Source: Candidatus Brocadia sp. (GTDB lineage Bacteria; Planctomycetota; Brocadiia; Brocadiales; Brocadiaceae). Taken from it: a stretch of 6,807 nt of DNA. Location: the NCBI GenBank assembly GCA_030837935.1, contig JAUQXU010000465.1, positions 1-6,807 on the forward strand. The letters run 5' to 3'. The position numbers and the translations under genes were made by a program. Position 1 is the stretch's first letter; each line of letters opens with the position of its first letter. The notes below the pieces were generated by a model that was not told where the DNA came from, did no database searches, and saw only the letters and a list, made by a program, of their open reading frames with translations. Of this stretch, positions 1 through 6,210 are shown in pieces.

Positions 1-403
1 AAAAGGCCTCCCAGGAAATCTCTGGCACATCCTTTTCGGCAAGACTACTCAGATAAACAATTACTGCCTTAATCTCCTCAAAATCCAAACCGAGATTCGG
101 CATCTTTGCGTTCGGCACCGTTTTTTTCGGATTTGCAATCCATCTGGAAAGCCACTCAACGCTCGCCTTATGGATAACATTTACCAGCGGGGGCCCGTTT
201 TTTACTCTTTTGTAGGGATCTTCCAGCTCTAGGGGAAGCACAGACCACTGCTCAGGAATGCGATATTTCTTATCTAACTCTAGATACATGGCATCAATCT
301 TTCGGTCTTGCCCAAATGAAGTTTTTGAAAAAACAGCCAATGGCAAACAGACAACCGTCATTAATAATATTTTGTGTAAACTATTTATAGACTTTAACCT
401 CAT
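1..403 (-). CDS. Exported cytochrome c-like protein, first domain without a CXXCH motif (3' end cut by the window edge)
   Basis: This gene was read by translating the reverse complement; 134 codons are visible and the frame is still open at base 1. The ATG at 403-401 is preceded by AAGGAG six bases upstream, which fixes the start. Residues 1-31 form a signal peptide (basic start, hydrophobic core LLMTVVCLPLAVF, cleavage near SFG|QD), so the product is exported. Residues 69-121 follow the C-terminal half of a class I cytochrome c: a GPPL motif, an EWLSRWIANP helix, the Met-loop NAKMPNL with Met101, and a closing VIVYLSSL helix. The CXXCH that should precede GPPL is absent: the stretch at about 40-68 has no cysteine or histidine. 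The visible domain is therefore probably heme-free, and a second, heme-binding domain may follow beyond the window. It starts 28 nt after the di-heme/heme-b gene and is probably co-transcribed with it. A role as a structural or electron-transfer subunit of the same complex is inferred. Confidence 0.8.
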   Translation of the reverse strand, partial: MRLKSINSLHKILLMTVVCLPLAVFSKTSFGQDRKIDAMYLELDKKYRIPEQWSVLPLELEDPYKRVKNGPPLVNVIHKASVEWLSRWIANPKKTVPNAKMPNLGLDFEEIKAVIVYLSSLAEKDVPEISWEAF

Positions 404-409
404 CAACAA

Positions 410-415
410 CTCCTT
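410..415 (-). promoter_or_regulatory. Shine-Dalgarno site AAGGAG of the exported cytochrome c-like gene
   Basis: On the minus strand AAGGAG lies six bases before the ATG at 403. It decides the start of this partial gene. It falls in the 28-nt gap after the stop codon of the upstream gene, which is too short for a typical separate promoter and supports co-transcription. Confidence 0.7.
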
Positions 416-431
416 AACATGATATTATATT

Positions 432-2024
432 TTATTCTTCTTCTAATTTTGGCGGGAACCTGCGTAATCTTGCAATAAACCACATTTCTACACTTGCACC
501 CATAATAATGGCAATCAACACATAGGCAAAAACTGTTTTTGGCACAGGCTTCTCGAGAGAAACATAATACCAAGACGAAACCGACTTTTGCCCACCTACA
601 TCACTATTCGAACCATCCCATACTGCAAAGGCAACGGGGATGAGTTTTCCAATTTCGAATTGCATATCACCCTTTACATCTTCGGTCTTCAATGCCCTTT
701 TCAATACGACCTTCCACCGCCCATTCTGGTAAATCCCCTTACCGGTAACATTTTGACTTTCTAAAGGTTGTACCGTAACGTTCTTAAAGCCTTTTGCGTT
801 CAGCTCACTCACACTACCTGACTCATTTTCTGGCGCTTCCACAACCGCCCCAAAACCTTCGTGCCAATACGCCTTCCAGCTCCAAAGATTTACCGCTCCT
901 CCGGAATCACCCATTGCAAAATATGGTTTTTTCAGCGATTCAGGAATTTTTGTCGGAAATTGAAGAGATACAGCATCTCTAAAAATTTCCTCTTGTTTGT
1001 TCGTAGTATCATCCCATTCTAACAAAAAAGCGATCTCATCCTTATTATACAGTGCCTTTACCATTATCGCATCTACAGACGGAGCCCAGTGTCTTGGAGT
1101 TGCAATTATCTGGCCTGCCAAAGGAACCTCGACCGCTGTAGCCTTATCCCAATTGCCATCTGAAGGTTCTGATGGCAATTGATCACCTTCACTCAGTTTT
1201 ACCTTAACAACAACGTCAGAAACCATATCTTTCGCTAAACTTTTCACAAAGTGGGTAACATGCCAGCGGTCTTCATCAGAAAGTTTTTCCAAGTAAGAAC
1301 CCATCGGAGTTTCATTAAACCCTGTCGATATCGTCCGATAAATATCTTCAATTGTATTACCACCCTTAAAATTCCAGCCCTTTGTTAAGTCCCTGGCTCG
1401 ATAAGGCATATTCCACTCTGTTTGCATAGCAACCGTCAAAGGCCCATTGCCTCTGCCGTCTTCACCATGACACTCAAAGCATTTTGTTTCTTTAAATAGC
1501 TCCTGCCCTCTTTTTACACTTTCCGGTGTTGAAGTAACACTTACAACAGAAATCAGCTTTGGTGCAACGTCTTTCTTAAATTGTTCATTAAAGGTCTTGA
1601 CATAATAAATTACCTGCCATCTCTCTGTTTCGCTAATCGTACTCCAGAAAGGCATAGCTGTTCCTTCGATACCACTTGTTATGATTCTAAACAGATCTTC
1701 ATCTGTTGGAACTGAACCAAATGTTGTGGAACGAACCTTATACTCATTCCTTGTAAAGTTCCTAGGCTTAGGGAACATCGTTATAGATGCAGGACCGTCT
1801 CCTTTTCCCTCAATCCCATGACAGTACCAACACCTTTTCTCGTAAACTTTTTTTCCTTCAGCAACAGCCTCTGGTGATTCTTGCAATTTTTGAGGAACCT
1901 CATGTTTATACGTTCTAAATAAATGCGAGGACTGCGCTGACACTTCTCCGCACAACCAGAAAAAACAACTACATACACCGATTAATCCAGAACCAATTAA
2001 TCCTATTTTAAACGCTTTTATCAT
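432..2024 (-). CDS. Membrane-anchored di-heme cytochrome c with ethylbenzene dehydrogenase gamma/NxrC-like heme b domain
   Basis: This 530-aa protein has a signal peptide (1-30, cleavage near VSA|QS). Two class I cytochrome c domains follow: CWYCH at 65-69 with likely Met ligand 124 (AMPFW), and CFECH at 182-186 with likely Met241. Residues about 290-490 match the heme b-binding domain of the EbdC/DdhC/NxrC gamma-subunit family. The hallmarks are a YFAMGDSGG segment with Met371 followed by WSWKAYW, then AFAVWDGSN and GGQKSVSSWY with Lys480. In the EbdC structure a Met and a Lys ligate heme b, so Met371 and Lys480 are the candidates. A single TM helix (about 497-518) and a short basic-then-acidic cytoplasmic tail anchor it. 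In characterised relatives this subunit takes electrons from a molybdopterin alpha/iron-sulfur beta pair, but neither is in the window. The fusion of two c hemes to one b heme suggests a wire between such a partner, or a soluble carrier, and the CydA-like membrane subunit. The domain assignment is firm; the electron donor is unknown. Confidence 0.9.
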   Translation of the reverse strand: MIKAFKIGLIGSGLIGVCSCFFWLCGEVSAQSSHLFRTYKHEVPQKLQESPEAVAEGKKVYEKRCWYCHGIEGKGDGPASITMFPKPRNFTRNEYKVRSTTFGSVPTDEDLFRIITSGIEGTAMPFWSTISETERWQVIYYVKTFNEQFKKDVAPKLISVVSVTSTPESVKRGQELFKETKCFECHGEDGRGNGPLTVAMQTEWNMPYRARDLTKGWNFKGGNTIEDIYRTISTGFNETPMGSYLEKLSDEDRWHVTHFVKSLAKDMVSDVVVKVKLSEGDQLPSEPSDGNWDKATAVEVPLAGQIIATPRHWAPSVDAIMVKALYNKDEIAFLLEWDDTTNKQEEIFRDAVSLQFPTKIPESLKKPYFAMGDSGGAVNLWSWKAYWHEGFGAVVEAPENESGSVSELNAKGFKNVTVQPLESQNVTGKGIYQNGRWKVVLKRALKTEDVKGDMQFEIGKLIPVAFAVWDGSNSDVGGQKSVSSWYYVSLEKPVPKTVFAYVLIAIIMGASVEMWFIARLRRFPPKLEEE

Positions 2025-2049
2025 AATATTACTTACTCTTCTTCCCTTG

Positions 2050-2099
2050 CTGTTTATGAATTAATTACTCAAACAGTGTATAACAATTCCGTTTTACAC
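2050..2099 (-). repeat. Two small inverted repeats in the gap between two cytochrome genes
   Basis: The 84-nt gap between the three-TM cytochrome and the di-heme/heme-b gene holds two short inverted repeats. One has arms TGTTT/AAACA extended by one pair (2050-2055 and 2071-2076). The other has arms GTGTA/TACAC (2076-2080 and 2095-2099), extendable to AA/TT across one mismatch. Neither is GC-rich or followed by a U tract on the transcribed strand, so they are not convincing terminators. They could be RNA-processing or stability elements within the operon, or chance in AT-rich DNA. Confidence 0.25.
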
Positions 2100-2108
2100 G
2101 AAATCTCC

Positions 2109-2879
2109 CTACTCCAACTTCTCTCTTTGTCGCGGCATGACACCGGCAGTATCATATTCCCCCATGATAATCATCCATATCTCATCATCCTTTAAGTCAT
2201 CTTTCCATGATGGCATTGCCGAATCCCACGGCGTTGATTCTGAGGGCAAACCTGGCCCCCCTTCTTTAATGCGCCAAAAGAGATAATTGTCTACCACCGT
2301 TGCAATGGTACCAGGATCTTGAAAATTAATTGGTCTCAAACGAAATGAATTTGCAAACGGCCCGTTACCATCGGCTTTTGACCCATGGCATGGTCGGCAG
2401 TATGTTTGAAAAAGTATCTTCCCCTCCTCTATGCTTTTTCGCTGAGTTTCTTCATCTTTTTGTCGAAAAGGATTCTCAAGTTTTTCAAACTCCTGCGGCA
2501 ATGTTGGATGTTGTATCCGCAATTCAACCGGTGACGCAGCGCCAGGAATTGACCATGTATACACGAACCAACCGACGAGAACAGGAAAACCCACGAACAA
2601 CATCTTTTGCAAAAACGATTTGATTATAGGCCCACTGCCAGGAAGTAAAAAACTTAATAAATCTGCAAACTTCTGATTACTGGTAGTTGCATAAACCAAC
2701 CCCGCCAAAACCCCCATGATCATATACCACATCATCAGGGTGCTCGGCGTCGGCATAGGGTGATCCTTAGCCATTAACACCTGAAAAATTTTCGGCGAAG
2801 CATATTTAAGAAATACAAACAGACAGCCGACGGCTGTAAGTACCCATATTAATAAAAATGTATTGCGCTTATTAGCCAT
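2109..2879 (-). CDS. Three-TM membrane cytochrome c, mono-heme
   Basis: This 256-aa protein has hydrophobic helices at about 8-25, 46-64 and 92-109. A linker follows, then one class I cytochrome c domain with CRPCH at 161-165, the GNGP motif shortly after it, and probable axial Met222 (AMPSW). The heme domain should face the periplasm. It resembles the c domains of the neighbouring EB_dh protein (both have CHG...G.GP followed by a P-rich loop), so the two may share ancestry. The start is well supported by AGGAG seven bases before the ATG. It sits 47 nt downstream of the di-heme gene and 84 nt upstream of the EB_dh gene. The likely role is a membrane-bound electron-transfer subunit linking soluble heme domains to the CydA-like core. 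I know of no named gene for this architecture; the three-helix anchor is unusual for a simple mono-heme c and suggests subunit packing within the membrane. Confidence 0.85.
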   Translation of the reverse strand: MANKRNTFLLIWVLTAVGCLFVFLKYASPKIFQVLMAKDHPMPTPSTLMMWYMIMGVLAGLVYATTSNQKFADLLSFLLPGSGPIIKSFLQKMLFVGFPVLVGWFVYTWSIPGAASPVELRIQHPTLPQEFEKLENPFRQKDEETQRKSIEEGKILFQTYCRPCHGSKADGNGPFANSFRLRPINFQDPGTIATVVDNYLFWRIKEGGPGLPSESTPWDSAMPSWKDDLKDDEIWMIIMGEYDTAGVMPRQREKLE

Positions 2880-2886
2880 TCATACG

Positions 2887-2891
2887 CTCCT
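2887..2891 (-). promoter_or_regulatory. Shine-Dalgarno site AGGAG of the three-TM cytochrome gene
   Basis: Minus-strand AGGAG stands seven bases before the ATG at 2879. With the 403 start, it is the clearest ribosome binding site in the window; the other starts have only weak purine-rich stretches ahead of them. Confidence 0.65.
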
Positions 2892-2926
2892 AACTATTGA
2901 TTCTTTCGCATATACAACAACATGAT

Positions 2927-3877
2927 CTATTTCAAACTTTGCAAAAAGGACACGATCCCGTAAAAATCTCTTACGCTTAAAAGCTCACCGATATTCCCTG
3001 GCATGATAGATACTTCCTGTTTCTTCATCTCGGCAATATCTGATTTCGGAATAACAACCTCCTCGATTTCTCCGCTTTCTTCCTTTAATAACACGAGCTC
3101 TTCTTCTGTTTCACTTTTAATCAATCCATTGTAAGGTATACCGTCTGACGTTATTACGTACATCGTTTCGTAACCTTTAACAATCTTTGCGCTTGGCTTA
3201 AGGATAGATTCCAGAAAATACTCAGGGGTTTGAATTGCACCAATCCCTGTAAGTTCAGGCCCGACCTTCGTTCCTCTTCCATTTACAACGTGACATTTCC
3301 CGCAGGTAACTGGGCGCGTTTCATCAAAAAACACTTTTTCTCCTTCTTTTGCATCCACCACAATCGGAGCTATCCATGGTTTTACTTTTTTCTTTGATGC
3401 CTCAGGTATCTTGTCCTTATACTTCATGATAGCGCCAATATCAAGTTCTCCGCCCAGCGTTTGCAAATAAGCCAAAACGGCCAGTATCTTTTCACGCGAC
3501 AACATAATAGGCGGATCAAACACCTTGGGCATTATTTTATCGTACCCTTTCACAATATACTTATCAGGCTCCACAATGGATTCAACAAGATAATCCAGAC
3601 CTGTAGGCATACCCAGCTCTTTAGCACGCTCTTCCGCCCTACCAGCCAACCCCTCCTGGTCAGGCCCCCTCGTAGCACTCCCACTGGTCCCAATCTTATG
3701 ACAAGTGCTGCACTGCCCGTCACCCCAAAATATCTTCTCTCCCGCCTCCGGGCTTACTCCACTGGCAGACTCGCCACCGCCTGTACCTGAAAGCCCTGCC
3801 ACATAAATTGTAATATAGATATAAAATCCTATAACTGCAATTCCAAAAGCTGTAATTTTTAACATGCTCTTATTCAT
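2927..3877 (-). CDS. Membrane-anchored di-heme cytochrome c with a planctomycete-type heme-binding domain
   Basis: This 316-aa protein has an N-terminal hydrophobic helix (about 7-28), either an uncleaved anchor or a signal peptide, and then a Gly/Ser-rich spacer. Domain 1 carries CSTCH at 56-60 and probable Met116 (KIMPKVF). It ends in a LAVLAYLQTLGG helix. Domain 2 carries CGKCH at 192-196, GPELTGIG, and a repeated signature (LxESIxxPxxxIVKGY, seen in both domains at about 97-112 and 221-236). An inserted beta segment (about 237-285: SDGIPYNGLI, then acidic, ending in VIPKSDI) precedes Met292 in SIMP. That insertion is characteristic of the putative heme-binding domain (TIGR02603-like) abundant in Planctomycetes and Verrucomicrobia. 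The protein probably shuttles electrons at the periplasmic face. It lies 115 nt after the CydA-like gene and 47 nt before the three-TM cytochrome. The start has a weak purine-rich upstream sequence; Met5 is an alternative that changes little. Confidence 0.88.
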   Translation of the reverse strand: MNKSMLKITAFGIAVIGFYIYITIYVAGLSGTGGGESASGVSPEAGEKIFWGDGQCSTCHKIGTSGSATRGPDQEGLAGRAEERAKELGMPTGLDYLVESIVEPDKYIVKGYDKIMPKVFDPPIMLSREKILAVLAYLQTLGGELDIGAIMKYKDKIPEASKKKVKPWIAPIVVDAKEGEKVFFDETRPVTCGKCHVVNGRGTKVGPELTGIGAIQTPEYFLESILKPSAKIVKGYETMYVITSDGIPYNGLIKSETEEELVLLKEESGEIEEVVIPKSDIAEMKKQEVSIMPGNIGELLSVRDFYGIVSFLQSLK

Positions 3878-3992
3878 AAGTTCTTTCTATGCATTCAATT
3901 TATCATCTTAAATATTTTATCCTGATTAAATCTCACTAGCTTCTGTACCTCAGCAATAAGTTGTACCAGCAAACCTCTTCTCTACCGTAACA

Positions 3993-6152
3993 TTAGTGCG
4001 TATTCTCATAGTCTGCTGCAGCCTCATCATAATTGTAGTCTTTCGCCTTTGCTTTTTCTTTCTTCTCACCCAAATTAGCCAGCCAGAACACAAAAGTAAC
4101 CAAACCTAAGAAGAGCACAACGATCAGACCAACCACTCGCCCCATATATGACAAGGTTGGTGTGTACGCCCATTGAGAAGTATCCTGCAAAACCCCGTAA
4201 ATGTGCCAATCCATCCTGAGTCCAGAACGTATAAAGCCCATTAATCCCATCAAGATAACAATAACAATACACAGGAGAAGTAATGCATATTGCGACCTCA
4301 CAGGCATCTTCCCCCATACAATCCCTCCCACAAGCTTCGCCTTACGGAACATAAAGACATCTATAATGGCGTTCATAATCAAACAACTCATCACGATCGA
4401 AACCTGTGTTACAGACAAGTATCTCAATACCAGGTTGGCCTTCTGCATAACCTGAAAGCCGTAATACCAAAAATAGAGCACCGCAATACACGCAGTAACT
4501 GCAAATAACAGAGTCTGCCCCAGTTTTCCTTTGTTTTTAAAGGTCAAAAAGGCAGCAAGACAAACCACAAATGACTGGATATAAAGTGCCCGTATGAGCG
4601 GATTCACAAAAACCTTTATATTAGCCTCTAACTCCACGAAATTGAGCGAAACCGCATACGAAACAAGCATCAGCAAACAAAAGATCAAGGCAGAAAATAT
4701 CCCTATCTTACCAGCCCTGCCTTGTTCAGAGAACGGAACCATCTCTCCCTTATTGCTTCGCCGATAAATCAGGAAGGAAAAGAAGGTCGCCAAAATAATC
4801 AGATTGACCACGGCGTTTTTCGCAGCCATAACACCGAAATATTTTGAGAAAGGATGATACTGCTCGCCGATCATCGCCCTCTCTTCACCACTCAATGGCA
4901 GGTTGTGAGGGGTAAGCCATACGGCAAAGCACAAAAAAATTACAAAAATAAGATACTTAATAAATTTGGTATATCGCTCTGAGCCCTTAATCCTTCCCAT
5001 CCCCAGCCATAAGTAATAATTAACGCCGATAAAGAGCATGCCGATCAAGATTGCCTGAATAATAAACGTCCAGGAAAACGCACCACCCATCATGATATTC
5101 CCCATCACGGGGCTGGAACTATACACTTCGCGTCCCAACCAATATCCTGCAAATGGTAACGGGATCAGTGCACCAACCCCTATAAAATTTCCAACATAAC
5201 CCATCCAGTCGTAATGCGCCTTCTCTTCCTCCGTCTTTGCTCCCAGGAACTTAACAGCTGCATAAGCGCCTACCACAAAGCCACCAAAACAAACATTCGC
5301 AATCAACCTATGGATGTTTACAGGCATCCAAAGGGGGTTATACATTGCGTGGTACAAACTGAGGACTTTCCCCGTCGCTGGCACAATACCAGCAGGGCTC
5401 ATCATATACGTAGCCCAGGAATTAGTCAAAAACATAAGCCCTGTTCCAAACAGATTAAGCATTACACCGAGCGAGATATGAAACCACTTCTTCGCTGCGG
5501 TTCCTTTAAGGATATCCCACGAATAATAATATCCGTAGAGTGTAAACGCTTCGCCGAAGAACATTAAAGCATAAACGTACATAGTCGGTGCAAAGACATT
5601 CGTCATATGACCCATAAATTCTGGATACAGACCAAAAAGACAGAACCCAAGCAGTCCGCCCAGGGAAGCCGTCGTAGCAAAGGCCGCAGACAATAGCTTG
5701 GTAAATTCCTTCGCCATCTTGTCGTACTTTATATCACCGCCCTTAAATCCCACAATCTCAACGATAACTGCGAAGATGGGAACGCCAAGCACAAAGGCAG
5801 CAAACATAAGATGCAACTCTGATACAATCCAAACCACTAAGCGGGAATCTATCCCAAAAAAAGTCCTGTACTGAACAGGCCCGACTTCCTCCTCCTCTGC
5901 TGCCACAGCAGTCTCGGTACCAACGCTTGCCGCAGGCTGCCCTTCAGGAGATTGCTCTGATCCGGACATTTGTCCGCCCTCAAACTGAGGCAACTCCACA
6001 CCAGAAACGGCGCCTTCCTGAGCCACCTGCGCCGGAGCTTCGGATGCAAACATTTTTTGGGAAAGCGTGAGAGGCAAAACAAACGAAAGGATAAACAACA
6101 CCACAAACGCACTTCTCTTTGGTAACATCATCAATATCTTCACATTATTCAT
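3993..6152 (-). CDS. Divergent cytochrome bd oxidase subunit I (CydA)-like protein, about 15 TM helices, with N-terminal signal peptide
   Basis: This 719-aa protein is well above the ~450-520 aa of CydA. It has a signal peptide (to about 37), a periplasmic low-complexity Gln/Glu/Gly/Ala linker (38-92), then about 15 hydrophobic helices from 104 to 694, and a Lys/Glu-rich cytoplasmic tail. CydA relatedness is seen by eye in SELHLMFAAFVLGV (His114, position of E. coli His19), in FAPTMYVYALMFFGEAF (matching the FGAPLAIEGLMAFFLES region, Glu201 at the position of Glu107), and in NSWATYMMSPAG with NIHRLIANV (His281, position of His186). RMDW (646-649) sits where GRQPW lies, before the last helix. 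Glu99 and Glu445 appear replaced (Val193, Ser643). Bacterial relatives encoded without CydB and beside c-type cytochromes are known, for example in Nitrospira. The extra helices fall mainly between about 340 and 620. It is probably the membrane core of the complex. Whether it reduces O2, oxidises quinol or only transfers electrons is not decidable here. Confidence 0.85.
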   Translation of the reverse strand: MNNVKILMMLPKRSAFVVLFILSFVLPLTLSQKMFASEAPAQVAQEGAVSGVELPQFEGGQMSGSEQSPEGQPAASVGTETAVAAEEEEVGPVQYRTFFGIDSRLVVWIVSELHLMFAAFVLGVPIFAVIVEIVGFKGGDIKYDKMAKEFTKLLSAAFATTASLGGLLGFCLFGLYPEFMGHMTNVFAPTMYVYALMFFGEAFTLYGYYYSWDILKGTAAKKWFHISLGVMLNLFGTGLMFLTNSWATYMMSPAGIVPATGKVLSLYHAMYNPLWMPVNIHRLIANVCFGGFVVGAYAAVKFLGAKTEEEKAHYDWMGYVGNFIGVGALIPLPFAGYWLGREVYSSSPVMGNIMMGGAFSWTFIIQAILIGMLFIGVNYYLWLGMGRIKGSERYTKFIKYLIFVIFLCFAVWLTPHNLPLSGEERAMIGEQYHPFSKYFGVMAAKNAVVNLIILATFFSFLIYRRSNKGEMVPFSEQGRAGKIGIFSALIFCLLMLVSYAVSLNFVELEANIKVFVNPLIRALYIQSFVVCLAAFLTFKNKGKLGQTLLFAVTACIAVLYFWYYGFQVMQKANLVLRYLSVTQVSIVMSCLIMNAIIDVFMFRKAKLVGGIVWGKMPVRSQYALLLLCIVIVILMGLMGFIRSGLRMDWHIYGVLQDTSQWAYTPTLSYMGRVVGLIVVLFLGLVTFVFWLANLGEKKEKAKAKDYNYDEAAADYENTH

Positions 6153-6210
6153 TAGCGGTACGCCTTCTTAATCGAGTAAATTACACGTTCCATTTAAAAG
6201 TATAATCACA

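Noticed and set aside
794..1182. Two plus-strand open frames of about 60 codons
   Set aside because: They lie opposite the well-supported 530-aa cytochrome, have no recognisable motifs and no ribosome binding site; they are shadows.
432..2024. Calling the gene nxrC or ebdC
   Set aside because: The heme b domain belongs to that family, but two extra c hemes, a TM anchor and no alpha/beta partners in view do not justify a specific symbol.
2025..2108. Rho-independent terminator
   Set aside because: The inverted repeats here are short, AT-rich and lack a following U tract, and the next gene is co-oriented.
3461..3790. A 109-codon plus-strand open frame
   Set aside because: It is antisense to the first heme domain of the 316-aa di-heme cytochrome and has no family features.
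3878..3992. Possible internal promoter or terminator in the 115-nt gap after the CydA-like gene
   Set aside because: On the minus strand TTGCTG followed 17 nt later by AGATTT is too weak a match, and no GC-rich hairpin with a U tract is present; nothing firm can be called.
5214..5567. A 117-codon plus-strand open frame
   Set aside because: It lies antisense to the conserved CydA-like region and its translation is rich in Arg/His/Cys, typical of a shadow frame of a membrane protein.
3993..6152. Calling the gene cydA
   Set aside because: Length, helix number, the signal peptide, apparent loss of key glutamates and the absence of cydB make the canonical name misleading.
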